The notes under the pieces are model-generated. The model searched no databases, was not told where the DNA came from, and saw nothing but the letters and a program-made list of their open reading frames with translations. Positions 51,378 to 60,606 of a stretch of 64,000 bases of DNA are shown here, in pieces (the first letter of the stretch is position 1; each line of letters starts with the position of its first letter). The DNA comes from Ornithinibacillus californiensis (GTDB lineage: Bacteria > Bacillota > Bacilli > Bacillales > Amphibacillaceae), in the NCBI RefSeq assembly GCF_001038485.1, contig NZ_LDUE01000068.1:1-64000 (forward strand). Reading direction: 5' to 3'. A program made the translations under genes and the position numbers.

Positions 51378-51734
51378 TTACTGACCCACCTCAAGCGGAA
51401 CATGGGCAGCATCCCCCCATAAACGCTCCAAATTATAATATTGTCTCTCATCCTTATGGAATACATGGCAAACTACATCACCTAAGTCTACCAACACCCA
51501 TCTTGCTTGATCGAACCCTTCAAGACGTCTTACAGAAATATTTTCCTCTTCCATTTTATCTTTAATTGCTCTAGCAATCGCTTGAACTTGACGTTCATTT
51601 GTTGCATGACAAATCAGAAAATAATCAGCTACTAAAGAAACTTGGGCTAAATCAAGTGCAATTATATCTTCAGCTCTTTTATCATCACATGCTTCTGCTG
51701 CTAGTTCTAATATTTCCAAAGGATTATTTTTCAA
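51378..51734 (-). CDS. rsfS: Ribosomal silencing factor RsfS
   Basis: 118 residues of the Iojap/RsfS family: ALDLAQVSLVADYFLICHAT, RQVQAIARAI and WVLVDLGDVVCHVFHKDERQYYNLERLWGDA. It binds L14 and blocks subunit joining under poor growth. The TTG at 51734 has GGAGGT 7 nt upstream and overlaps the end of yqeK by 11 nt; the in-frame ATG five codons upstream overlaps the RBS. Confidence 0.94.
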   Translation of the reverse strand: MKNNPLEILELAAEACDDKRAEDIIALDLAQVSLVADYFLICHATNERQVQAIARAIKDKMEEENISVRRLEGFDQARWVLVDLGDVVCHVFHKDERQYYNLERLWGDAAHVPLEVGQ

Positions 51735-52308
51735 ATTTACTACCTCCATGTAAAAGTCTGGTTAAATCATTATATGCATGAAATGTATCAGGATAAATCC
51801 CATTTTGCTTTTCCATTAAATAATTTATGGTATTTCTAGATATCATCCAAGCCGTTCTTATCAGATCGTGCTTCGCCATATTACGTACTTCTTCTAATCC
51901 TGGAAAGCTTCTTCCTGGTTCAATATAATCAGCAATAAATACAATAAGTTCTAAATCACTCATATTAGCTCTTCCAGTTGTATGATAATAAATAGCAGAT
52001 TTAATCTCATCATCTGTTATTCCAAACTCTTCCTCAATCTTGATGGATGCTACCGGTCCATGCCATAATTCATGATGATATAAGAGCAAGTCATTCGGTA
52101 GGTAACTTGTTTCGATTATTTTCCTCATTTCATCTAGCGAACGATATTTGCAATAATCATGAAAAATAGAAGCTAATTCCGCTTTTTCAGAAGATACATG
52201 ATGTACTTCTGCCAGTTTTACTGCTGTTTCGGCTACGCGTAACGTATGTTCAAATCGTGGCTTTGTTAAACAAGGCTCAACTGCATTAATTGCATCATTT
52301 TTTTTCAT
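51724..52308 (-). CDS. yqeK: HD-domain phosphohydrolase YqeK (Ap4A hydrolase)
   Basis: 194 residues with HD motifs: FEHTLRVAETA, SIFHDYCKYRS, HGPVAS and an IEPGR motif. Members cleave Ap4A symmetrically. ATG at 52308 follows AAGGAG by about 10 nt. It overlaps nadD by 14 nt at its start and rsfS by 11 nt at its end, so the three are translationally coupled. Confidence 0.92.
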   Translation of the reverse strand: MKKNDAINAVEPCLTKPRFEHTLRVAETAVKLAEVHHVSSEKAELASIFHDYCKYRSLDEMRKIIETSYLPNDLLLYHHELWHGPVASIKIEEEFGITDDEIKSAIYYHTTGRANMSDLELIVFIADYIEPGRSFPGLEEVRNMAKHDLIRTAWMISRNTINYLMEKQNGIYPDTFHAYNDLTRLLHGGSKFEK

Positions 52309-52864
52309 AGAGACCATGCTCCTTAATATAAGTATATATCGAATCCGGAACAAGGTATTTTATCGGTTCATTTTGCTGAATTCTTTTTCTAATCAGAGTT
52401 GATGAAATATCGATTAATGGGATATCCACTAATTGTATGGGATAAGAACTTTCCAATTTATACCCCGAGCGTTTCACCCCAACAAATTGAACCATTTCAA
52501 TTAACTCATCAATTTTGTACCATTTTGGTAAATACTCCACCATATCTGCTCCGATTATGAAATAAAACTCTGTTTCAGGATTAGATATTTTTAATGATTC
52601 CATCGTGTCAATCGTAAAGGATTTCCCTGATCTTTCTATTTCTATTGTGTTTAACTTAAATCGCTCATTATTAGCCAACGCTAATTGAAGCATATTTATT
52701 CGGCTATCTACATTTACGGTAGCAACACTTTTATGCGGCGGCTCATACGTCGGTATAAACCAAACCTGTTCTAACGCAAGTTGACTAGCAACTTCTTGGG
52801 CTATAATTAAATGTCCGATATGGGGCGGATCAAACGTTCCACCTAAAATACCAATACGATTCAT
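52295..52864 (-). CDS. nadD: Nicotinate-nucleotide adenylyltransferase
   Basis: 189 residues: nucleotidyltransferase signature GGTFDPPHIGHLI (about 7-19), FIIGADMVEYLPKW, and ISSTLIRKR (~153-161). It adenylates nicotinate mononucleotide in NAD synthesis. ATG at 52864 has AGGGG 7-8 nt upstream. Between yhbY and yqeK, as in Bacillus. Confidence 0.96.
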   Translation of the reverse strand: MNRIGILGGTFDPPHIGHLIIAQEVASQLALEQVWFIPTYEPPHKSVATVNVDSRINMLQLALANNERFKLNTIEIERSGKSFTIDTMESLKISNPETEFYFIIGADMVEYLPKWYKIDELIEMVQFVGVKRSGYKLESSYPIQLVDIPLIDISSTLIRKRIQQNEPIKYLVPDSIYTYIKEHGLYEKK

Positions 52865-52887
52865 CAAATGACCCCTTTTTTTATTCC

Positions 52888-53178
52888 TTAAGGTAACTCA
52901 ATCTGTTTGTTTTCTTCTGATTCCTTATATAAAACGATGTTATTACCAATGATTTGAACAATCTCTGCTCCAGTCCCAGATTGAAGTTCTTCAGCAACAG
53001 TATCTTTATCGTCTAAACAGTTTTGCAGAATACTTACTTTAATTAATTCTCTTTTTTCTAATGCTTCATTTATTTGTACAATCATATTTTCATTGACTCC
53101 TGTTTTTCCCACTTGAAAAATTGCATTTAAATGATGTGCTTTTGAGCGTAGAAATCGTTTTTGCTTACCTGTTAGCAT
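52888..53178 (-). CDS. yhbY: YhbY/CRM-domain RNA-binding protein
   Basis: 96 residues with LTGKQKRFLRSKAHHLNAIF, VGKTGVNENMIVQIN and QIIGNNIVLYK, the CRM domain of YqeI/YhbY, which binds pre-50S particles. 4 bp downstream of aroE. Confidence 0.94.
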   Translation of the reverse strand: MLTGKQKRFLRSKAHHLNAIFQVGKTGVNENMIVQINEALEKRELIKVSILQNCLDDKDTVAEELQSGTGAEIVQIIGNNIVLYKESEENKQIELP

Positions 53179-53182
53179 GGTA

Positions 53183-54022
53183 TCACCCTTCTAGTAATTG
53201 TTTTAATTGAATGTCCATATTTGTTATAATTGGCAACCTTCCAAACCAAATCTCAAATGCGTATTGTGCTTGATATAGCAACATAGAATGACCATGGTGA
53301 ACACTAGCGCCCCGTGATTTAGCTTCTTTTAATAATTTCGTCCATATTGGTTGATATATAATATCACTCACTATCGCATTTTCTTGAAGTTTTTCTAGTC
53401 GTATGGGAACTTCATCTTCATTTGGCTTCATTCCAACATTCGTCGTTTGAATGATCAAGTCATATTTATCTAAGTTCTTTTCCGCTTCGCTGAGTGTCAG
53501 AACACTCGTTTTCGATACCGGTGTTTTTAAATCTGCAATTGATTGAGCCTTTTCTATTGTCCGGTTTGCGATATCGATAAACTGAAACCCCGACTGGTTT
53601 AAAGCATAGTATATCGCTCTAGCTGCCCCCCCGGCTCCTAGTAGAAGAACATTTTTTTGTCTATCCTCAACAAATGCTGGATAATGATTCGTCAATGAGC
53701 GGAGGTAGCCAATTCCATCTGTATTATATCCGATTAGCTTGCCATTGCGATTTAATACAGTATTGACTGCACCAACTTCTTTAGCATGCGGATCTAGTTC
53801 ATCTAGAAACGGAATTATCTTTTGTTTATAGGGTAGAGTTACATTAAACCCTTTATAACTATTCTTTCTAATAGTTTGTACCATTTGTTCTAATTCATTT
53901 TCTAGTACTTCTAATATAGAATAAGTACCTATTGTCTCTGTATTTTCTAAAAACCTTTGATGAATCCATGGAGATAGAGAATGTTTAATCGGATATCCAA
54001 CTAAACCTAATTTTCCTTCCAA
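53183..54022 (-). CDS. aroE: Shikimate dehydrogenase
   Basis: 279 residues: LVGYPIKHSLSPWIHQ at the N terminus, the catalytic Lys in NVTLPYKQKI, and an NADP-binding LLLGAGGAARAIYYAL (~125-140). It reduces 3-dehydroshikimate in the shikimate pathway. Start is TTG at 54022 with AGGAGG about 6 nt upstream. It follows yqeH by 10 bp. Confidence 0.96.
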   Translation of the reverse strand: MEGKLGLVGYPIKHSLSPWIHQRFLENTETIGTYSILEVLENELEQMVQTIRKNSYKGFNVTLPYKQKIIPFLDELDPHAKEVGAVNTVLNRNGKLIGYNTDGIGYLRSLTNHYPAFVEDRQKNVLLLGAGGAARAIYYALNQSGFQFIDIANRTIEKAQSIADLKTPVSKTSVLTLSEAEKNLDKYDLIIQTTNVGMKPNEDEVPIRLEKLQENAIVSDIIYQPIWTKLLKEAKSRGASVHHGHSMLLYQAQYAFEIWFGRLPIITNMDIQLKQLLEG

Positions 54023-54032
54023 TCTATCCCTC

Positions 54033-55133
54033 CTAAATCAAGGACTTTCTAATAGATACTGCAACCTCTTTCGGACTATGTGCTACAACTGTACAAGTAC
54101 CGGTAACTGTAACCCACCCTAATCCAGGAAATACAATATCTGTCTTTTCACCATTTATTCGATAGGAACTCGTAGTAAACGGCGGTAAAAGCTTAATCGA
54201 TTCATCATCTGGTGGTGATAATAACTCTCCTAAATGGCTCTCGTATAATTCATCAGCCTTATCTAGTTTAGTCCGGTGAATAGGAAGCTGATTTGAAAAA
54301 TAACATACAAACGACTGCCTATCTCCTTTAATAAAGTCTAACCGTGCTAAGCCACCGAAAAACAATGTTTGTTGGGCATTTAACTGATACACTCTTGGTT
54401 TAATTTCTTTCGTTGGTGTAATGACTTTTAAATCTTTATCTGATACGTAATGAGCAATTTGCTCATGATTAACAATTCCAGGAGTATCAATTAGCGCTGA
54501 TTGATCATCCAATGGAATCTCAATAAACCCTAATGTTGTACCAGGGAAATAAGAAGTAGTGATAACATCACTCTCACCAACAGATTGCTTGATTAGGCGG
54601 TTTATAAATGTAGACTTTCCTACATTAGTAGTACCTACAATATACACATCTTGCTGTTCACGATATACTTCAATTTGATTTGTTAACTCCTCAATTCCAT
54701 TACCTTTTACAGAGGAGATTAGGAAGACATCTTGTACTTTCAGTCCATACTCTTTTGCAGAAGAACGTAACCACTGAATTAGTTTATTTTGATTCGTGGA
54801 TTTTGGCAATAAATCCATTTTATTTCCAACTAATATGATAGGGTTATTACCAACAATTCTAGGTAAACTTTTAATTAACGTACCATTTACATCAAAAATA
54901 TCAATAATATGTACAACAAGGCCCTTCTGATCCCGAATCGAACTCACCATTTTGAGAAAATCATCATCATGAATGGACACATCCTGAATTTCATTATAGT
55001 GCTTCAATCGGAAGCATCTTTTACACAGAATACTTTCTTTTTCTAATGATGATTTAGGTGTATATCCAAGTCCTTCTGGATTTTCAGTTTGAATTTCCAC
55101 ACCACAGCCTATACAATGGATAGATTCCAACAT
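54033..55133 (-). CDS. yqeH: Ribosome biogenesis GTPase YqeH
   Basis: 366 residues: treble-clef zinc motif (C7, C10, C37, C40), then a circularly permuted GTPase with NKMDLLP (G4) ahead of GTTNVGKSTFINRL (G1) and DTPGI (G3), followed by a C-terminal domain. It supports 30S assembly. ATG at 55133 with GGGAGG upstream overlaps the yqeG stop by one base (TAATG). Confidence 0.96.
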   Translation of the reverse strand: MLESIHCIGCGVEIQTENPEGLGYTPKSSLEKESILCKRCFRLKHYNEIQDVSIHDDDFLKMVSSIRDQKGLVVHIIDIFDVNGTLIKSLPRIVGNNPIILVGNKMDLLPKSTNQNKLIQWLRSSAKEYGLKVQDVFLISSVKGNGIEELTNQIEVYREQQDVYIVGTTNVGKSTFINRLIKQSVGESDVITTSYFPGTTLGFIEIPLDDQSALIDTPGIVNHEQIAHYVSDKDLKVITPTKEIKPRVYQLNAQQTLFFGGLARLDFIKGDRQSFVCYFSNQLPIHRTKLDKADELYESHLGELLSPPDDESIKLLPPFTTSSYRINGEKTDIVFPGLGWVTVTGTCTVVAHSPKEVAVSIRKSLI

Positions 55134-55648
55134 TATTCCTCCCAACTAATCAAGCCTTTTCTACGAAAGTAATTCATTATTTTCCGCTCTATTCTACGGT
55201 TAAATTGTGTTATTTTTTCATCTGTCTGCACAATAGGGACAACTAGTATGGTATATAACCCTGCAGAGTTTCCACCTAAAACATCTGTTAATAGCTGGTC
55301 ACCAATAACAACAATCTCTTCTTTATTAAGTTCCATTTGTTTTGCAGCTGTTAAAAATGCTCGTCTTAATGGTTTTCTAGCACTAAACACAAACGGAGTA
55401 CCCAGTGGCTCTGAGAACATTTTAACTCTTTCTTCCTTATTATTAGACATGATCGTCACTTTAATGCCATTATCCTTCATCTGTTTAAACCACTCAATTA
55501 CCTCTGGACTAGCACTTTTTACATCCCATGCAACTAATGTATTATCTAAATCCGTAATAATCCCCTTAATGCCTCTTTCTTTTAAATCTTGAGGTTTAAT
55601 ATCAAAGATTCTCTTGACATGTTCATTTGGTAAAAATCGTTTTAACAA
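55133..55648 (-). CDS. yqeG: HAD phosphatase YqeG
   Basis: 171 residues of the HAD IIIA superfamily: ITDLDNTLVAWD (nucleophile D33, D35), TIMSNN and VIGDQLLTDVLGGN. Substrate not established, possibly phosphatidylglycerophosphate-like or protein; the gene heads the yqeG-yqeH-aroE block. TTG at 55648 is chosen because GAGGTG precedes it by 6-7 nt and the family starts MLK. Confidence 0.92.
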   Translation of the reverse strand: MLKRFLPNEHVKRIFDIKPQDLKERGIKGIITDLDNTLVAWDVKSASPEVIEWFKQMKDNGIKVTIMSNNKEERVKMFSEPLGTPFVFSARKPLRRAFLTAAKQMELNKEEIVVIGDQLLTDVLGGNSAGLYTILVVPIVQTDEKITQFNRRIERKIMNYFRRKGLISWEE

Positions 55649-55657
55649 CAGACACAC

Positions 55658-56052
55658 CTCTTCATTTTACTTATCTAACGTCTACTATAGTAACGTATAC
55701 TATGTTTATACAAAAGTATTTTCGGTTAATATATATAGTAGAAATACGAACCTATGCATACTAAAATACCATATATATGTTGGAGAAGGTAGAAATATGT
55801 AATTTCCAGGTTGAAAATGCAAAAATCGTTCGACAAATTCCCTCATTTCTCGCGTTGTGGATAAGTATATTCACATTATCAACAGTATAATAACTAGGTT
55901 CATCATAAAAATATCACATTTATGCACAAGTTATCTACAGGTCGCTGTAGATAACTGACATCTTGTCCTTACTTATATTTCGTGATACGTTATAACTATC
56001 ATAAATCTAGTAAATAATAATTAAGAAAGAATAGATCAGGAGGGCTGCGATT
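55658..56052. other. yqeG-sda intergenic region with DnaA boxes
   Basis: A 395-bp gap between divergent genes. 55658-55850 is AT-rich with no clear site; 55856-55954 holds five DnaA-box-like 9-mers; 55955-56052 contains the sda promoter and leader, with TTATAA near 56005 as a possible -10 but no clear -35. Confidence 0.6.
55856..55954. promoter_or_regulatory. DnaA-box cluster upstream of sda
   Basis: Five 9-mers: TTATCCACA (55864-55856, minus, perfect), TTATCAACA (55876-55884), TTATGCACA (55920-55928), TTATCTACA (55931-55939) and TTATCTACA (55954-55946, minus). The last two form an inverted repeat. The non-consensus ones differ at one position. In B. subtilis sda transcription is activated by DnaA through upstream boxes. 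Confidence 0.85.
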
Positions 56053-56193
56053 ATGGAACATTTGTCTGATGAATTATTAATTGAATCGTACTATAAAGCA
56101 AATGAATTAAGATTAAGCCCTGATTTTGTTTCACTTATTGAAGATGAAATATATCGTAGAGGTTTAAGCCAGAAAATAAGATACACCAGTTAA
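56053..56193 (+). CDS. sda: Sporulation checkpoint protein Sda
   Basis: 46 residues, [20 protein letters not shown] followed by a second helix ending in [10 protein letters not shown]. This matches the helical hairpin of Sda, which binds KinA and blocks Spo0F phosphorylation while replication is under way or damaged. RBS AGGAGGGC. It is divergent from yqeG, the B. subtilis arrangement, and sits behind DnaA boxes. Confidence 0.95.
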   Translation: MEHLSDELLIESYYKANELRLSPDFVSLIEDEIYRRGLSQKIRYTS

Positions 56194-56236
56194 TTCGACA
56201 AAATCGACAAATAATAGTTTAGTTCATATGTAATTT

Positions 56237-56265
56237 ACCCTTATCACGCCTTCGTTGATAAGGGT
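56237..56265 (+). terminator. Terminator of sda
   Basis: ACCCTTATCA and TGATAAGGGT pair with a 9-nt loop, followed by TTTTATTTTTT. Confidence 0.9.
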
Positions 56266-56443
56266 TTTTATTTTTTCTCCTAATTGTTATATGATAAGCT
56301 ATTTTTTATATGTAACGTTATATCACTTTGTTACTTTACCATTTATATATTAAAATAGATATACATGTAATAAACATAAACAATAGCCTAAATAAATATT
56401 ATTATGCTATTTTTAACTAAATTTGATGGAGGTCGTAGCATAG

Positions 56444-58786
56444 ATGATTTTTGCAGTATTAATTCCACTTGTACTCGCTTTATTTATCCCCCTTATAAGC
56501 AAGGCTAAACATAAAGTGCATACAGGTATATTCGTTTTATTTATCCCCTTAGGAATCTTCCTTTATTTTATTCGTTATATCGGGAATGACTTTTCTCCTG
56601 TACGTCATACATATAACTGGATTCCTTCCCTAAATATTAACTTTGATTTTTATTTAGATGGTCTTAGCTTATTATTTGTACTATTAATAAGTGGAATTGG
56701 TACTCTTGTAGTGTTTTATTCCATTTATTACTTACATAAGACAGAAAAGTTAGGGCATTTTTATGTTTATTTACTCATGTTCATGTCTGCAATGCTAGGA
56801 GTAGTATTGTCTGATAATGTCTTTGTTCTTTATTCCTTTTGGGAATTAACATCGATTTCCTCATTCTTATTAATTGGTTATTGGCACCATAGGGAACGTT
56901 CTCGTTATGGAGCGCAAAAGTCAATGCTTATTACTGTATTTGGCGGGTTGAGTATGCTAGGTGGTCTAGTATTACTAACAGTAATAACAGGGACAACAAG
57001 TATTCGTTCGATGATTGATCAAGTAGACATTATCCTGAATAGCAATTACTTACCTTTAATATTAGTTCTAATCTTATTAGGTGCGTTTACTAAATCAGCA
57101 CAATTTCCATTTCACATTTGGCTACCTGACGCGATGGAAGCACCAACACCTGTTAGTGCATACTTACATTCCGCTACAATGGTTAAAGCAGGGATCTATC
57201 TAGTCGCACGATTCTTACCTATCTTTGTAGCCTATGAGTGGTTCTTTATTAGTGTTAGTTTGATAGGTATAGTAACCTTAATTTGGGGTTCCTATATGGC
57301 AGTCAGACAAACCGATTTAAAAGGAATTCTTGCTTTTTCAACGATCAGTCAACTTGGTATGATCATGGCCATGCTAGGGTTTGGGACAGAGGCTGCTATT
57401 TTTGCTGCTGTATTCCATATTCTGAATCACGCCACCTTTAAAGGTAGTCTCTTTATGGTTGCTGGAATTATTGATCATGAAACCGGTACTAGAGACATTC
57501 GTAAACTTGGTGGTTTATTTACGATTATGCCTATATCTGGAACGCTTGCTCTCTTTGGAACATTCTCAATGGCAGGAGTTCCGCTACCGTTCTTAAATGG
57601 GTTTTATAGTAAGGAATTATTCTTCGGAGCAACCACAGAGTTAAGTGTAACGACGAATGGTCTAGCTAGCTTCTTGTCAACAGCTGTTCCATATTTAGCT
57701 GTTTTTGGTAGTATTTTTACCTTTGTTTATTCCATGTACCTATTCTTTGGTGCATTTACAGGTCCAAAGAAATTCGACTTATTGAAGAAAAAACCTCATG
57801 AAGCACCAATTGGAATGTTAATCTCACCTATCGTGCTTGTATTAGGAGTCATTATTATTGGCCTGTTCCCTAATTTAACGAATGGAACATTAATAGCTCA
57901 CGCTGCACAAGGAATCCTAAACAGCGAGATTAAACCATATCACATTCACTATTGGCATGGATTTGATTCACTGGCATTTCAGATGTCCCTAGTCGTAGTA
58001 GGAATAGGTATCGTCTTATTTTTAACAAGAAAAAAATGGAGCAATATCTATCATGTTCTTCCTGGTAAACGAAGCTTTAATAAGGTATACGACAAACTAA
58101 TCCAGAAGATAGATGACTTTTCTGCAGGAATTACTAACTCTTATATGACTGGTTCTTTAAAATTATATATGTCTATTATTTTACTAACTATCATTGCTGT
58201 GACGTTTATCATTATGTTTACTACAGGTGGTTTAACTAATATTAGCTTTGATAACTTAGCTGAAGTAGAAATAATCGACTTAGCGGTAGTATTCATTATG
58301 GTGTTAGCAGCTTTAGCAACCATCTTTGTTAATAATAAGCTGGCATTAATTATTATTACAGGTATTGTTGGCTTTGGAATATCTATTCTTTTTGTCATCT
58401 TCCGTGCACCTGATTTAGCTTTAACACAACTAGTTGTTGAAACTATCTCTATGGCTCTATTCTTACTTGCCTATTATCACTTACCTGAGCTTAGAAAGAG
58501 AAATGAAACTATTACGACATCAGCAACAAATACTATTCTTGCTATAGGTATGGGTGTATTGATTACTCTGACTGGGATTGCAGCCCATAGTTCAAATTGG
58601 TTTAACACAATCTCTGAATACTTCGTAGAAACCTCCTATAAATTAGGTGGAGGACATAATATTGTTAACGTTATTCTTGTAGATATGCGTGGACTTGATA
58701 CGTTATTTGAAATCGCAGTTCTAGGTATTGCTGCATTAGCCATCTATGGCCTCATTAAAGTTAGAAAGAATAAGGAGGCTGAATAA
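56444..58786 (+). CDS. mrpA: Na+/H+ antiporter subunit A (MrpA)
   Basis: 780 residues, about 20 membrane helices: an NADH dehydrogenase subunit 5-like N-terminal part (FWELTSISSFLLIGYW, FPFHIWLPDAMEAPTPVSAY, HATFKGSLF) and a C-terminal part with DLALTQLVVETISMALFLLAYY. The 780-residue length equals MrpA alone; there is no MrpA-MrpB fusion. The complex exchanges cytoplasmic Na+ for H+. RBS GGAGG. The next gene starts 1 bp later and is mrpC, so mrpB is missing. Confidence 0.95.
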   Translation: MIFAVLIPLVLALFIPLISKAKHKVHTGIFVLFIPLGIFLYFIRYIGNDFSPVRHTYNWIPSLNINFDFYLDGLSLLFVLLISGIGTLVVFYSIYYLHKTEKLGHFYVYLLMFMSAMLGVVLSDNVFVLYSFWELTSISSFLLIGYWHHRERSRYGAQKSMLITVFGGLSMLGGLVLLTVITGTTSIRSMIDQVDIILNSNYLPLILVLILLGAFTKSAQFPFHIWLPDAMEAPTPVSAYLHSATMVKAGIYLVARFLPIFVAYEWFFISVSLIGIVTLIWGSYMAVRQTDLKGILAFSTISQLGMIMAMLGFGTEAAIFAAVFHILNHATFKGSLFMVAGIIDHETGTRDIRKLGGLFTIMPISGTLALFGTFSMAGVPLPFLNGFYSKELFFGATTELSVTTNGLASFLSTAVPYLAVFGSIFTFVYSMYLFFGAFTGPKKFDLLKKKPHEAPIGMLISPIVLVLGVIIIGLFPNLTNGTLIAHAAQGILNSEIKPYHIHYWHGFDSLAFQMSLVVVGIGIVLFLTRKKWSNIYHVLPGKRSFNKVYDKLIQKIDDFSAGITNSYMTGSLKLYMSIILLTIIAVTFIIMFTTGGLTNISFDNLAEVEIIDLAVVFIMVLAALATIFVNNKLALIIITGIVGFGISILFVIFRAPDLALTQLVVETISMALFLLAYYHLPELRKRNETITTSATNTILAIGMGVLITLTGIAAHSSNWFNTISEYFVETSYKLGGGHNIVNVILVDMRGLDTLFEIAVLGIAALAIYGLIKVRKNKEAE

Positions 58787-58787
58787 T

Positions 58788-59126
58788 ATGGAATATATCA
58801 TTCTCATTTTAGCTGGAATATTATTCGCAACAGCTATCTATAACTTATTACAAAAGCAACTATTACGTATTATCATTGGAACTGTTTTACTTTCCCATGG
58901 TGCTCATCTTGTCATTTTGACGATGGGGAAATTAAAAAGAGGACAGCCTCCAATCTTAGATGATGCTGTAACAGATTATACTGATCCTTTACCACAGGCC
59001 TTAATATTAACTTCAATCGTAATAAGTTTCGGTATTACAAGTCTGTTACTTGTATTAGCTTACCGAACAGCACAAGAAAACAAGACAGATAACATCGAAG
59101 AAATGAGGGGTGAACCAAATGAGTAA
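58788..59126 (+). CDS. mrpC: Na+/H+ antiporter subunit C (MrpC)
   Basis: 112 residues with three membrane helices and the NuoK-like LLSHGAHLVILTMGKLKRGQ, DPLPQALILTSIVISFG. ATG at 58788 with AAGGAGG upstream inside the end of mrpA. MrpC is needed for complex assembly in Bacillus. Overlaps mrpD by 8 nt. Confidence 0.94.
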   Translation: MEYIILILAGILFATAIYNLLQKQLLRIIIGTVLLSHGAHLVILTMGKLKRGQPPILDDAVTDYTDPLPQALILTSIVISFGITSLLLVLAYRTAQENKTDNIEEMRGEPNE

Positions 59127-60600
59127 TTTAACAATATTACCAATAATCATCCCCATGTTAGCCGGTATCATTGTTGCGTTTACAAACTCTCGAGTGAAAA
59201 TTACTCGTGCGCTTACCAAACTATTAACGATAATAAGCTTGGTTGTAGCGATGATAGTGACGTATTCTGTGTTTACAGACGGAACAATCATCTTAGAAAC
59301 TGGTGATTGGGTAGCACCTTATGGAATTATATTGGTTGCAGATAAGCTTTCCATTCTTCTTATCTTAACAACGAATATCATTGCAACAGCGGCTGTATTT
59401 TACGCACCACACTCATTAACCTTAAAACAGGAGACACATTACTTTTACACTTTCTATTTCATGTTAATAGCTGGTGTGTCTGGTGCATTTTTAACTGGTG
59501 ATTTATTTAACCTATTTGTTTTCTTTGAAGTACTGCTGATGGCTTCCTATGCACTAATCGTACTAGGTGGCGATCGAGTTCAATTACGTGAATCCATTAA
59601 ATATGTACTGATCAATCTATTTTCTTCCATGTTATTTGTAACTGCAGTTGCGCTATTATACGGTGCAGTTGGTACAATAAACATGGCTCAAATAGCCGAA
59701 CGAGTCGCAGAAGTAGAACAGGATGGGATTTTAACAACCATTGCAGTCCTTCTCTTCTTTGTGTTTGGAACGAAGGCAGCATTATTTCCGCTTTACTACT
59801 GGTTACCAAGACCATATATCGTTCCAAATCCGGTTGTATCCGCCCTATTCGGTGCGCTTTTAACTAAGGTGGGGATATATTCGATTTTGCGTGTTTTCTC
59901 CTTAATCTTTGTTCATCGAATGGAAATCACACATGAAGCTTTCATTTGGATTGCGGGACTATCTATGCTGTTTGGAGTTATTGGCGCCTTATCAACGAAT
60001 AATATAAAGCTTATCATCAGCTACAATATAATCCCTGCTATCGGCTTTATCATTATGGGAATTGGTATTTTCAATCAAGATGCTCTAAGTGGATCGATTT
60101 ACTATTTAATTCACGATATGATTATTAAGTCCGCTCTCTTTTTACTCGTTGGTGTGATTGCATATGTAGCAGGTACATCAGACTTAACTAAAATGAAAGG
60201 ATTAATACACCATTACCCTGTAATTGGTTGGCTTCTTTTCATTTCAGCTTTTATCCTAGCAGGTATCCCCCCTTTTAGCGGGTTTATTGGAAAGTTATTA
60301 TTACTAAAAGGCGCCGTTACTGCTGATGAGATTGTAATTACCATTATAGCGTTACTATCGAGTCTACTCATTCTATACTCTGTGATGAAGATATTCATTA
60401 GAGGATTTTGGGGAGAAAAGGACGATACGAAAAACTATACGAAGAAGGCTTCGTTAGGGTTAATACTTCCAATCGCCGGTTTACTTGCTGTATCCGTATT
60501 TCTTGGAGTCGGAGCTGAATTTGTTTATCCTTCCATCGAAGGAATTGCGGAGTATTTATTAGATCCTCAAATTTATATTGATTCTGTGTTAAAGGAGTAA
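59119..60600 (+). CDS. mrpD: Na+/H+ antiporter subunit D (MrpD)
   Basis: 493 residues with about 14 membrane helices, homologous to NADH dehydrogenase proton-channel subunits: FFEVLLMASYALIVLG, FGTKAALFPLYYWLPRPY, HDMIIKSALFLLVGVI. ATG at 59119, GAGGGGTG upstream; a GTG three codons earlier is less likely. Overlaps the end of mrpC by 8 nt. Confidence 0.95.
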   Translation: MSNLTILPIIIPMLAGIIVAFTNSRVKITRALTKLLTIISLVVAMIVTYSVFTDGTIILETGDWVAPYGIILVADKLSILLILTTNIIATAAVFYAPHSLTLKQETHYFYTFYFMLIAGVSGAFLTGDLFNLFVFFEVLLMASYALIVLGGDRVQLRESIKYVLINLFSSMLFVTAVALLYGAVGTINMAQIAERVAEVEQDGILTTIAVLLFFVFGTKAALFPLYYWLPRPYIVPNPVVSALFGALLTKVGIYSILRVFSLIFVHRMEITHEAFIWIAGLSMLFGVIGALSTNNIKLIISYNIIPAIGFIIMGIGIFNQDALSGSIYYLIHDMIIKSALFLLVGVIAYVAGTSDLTKMKGLIHHYPVIGWLLFISAFILAGIPPFSGFIGKLLLLKGAVTADEIVITIIALLSSLLILYSVMKIFIRGFWGEKDDTKNYTKKASLGLILPIAGLLAVSVFLGVGAEFVYPSIEGIAEYLLDPQIYIDSVLKE

Positions 60601-60606
60601 TGGGCC

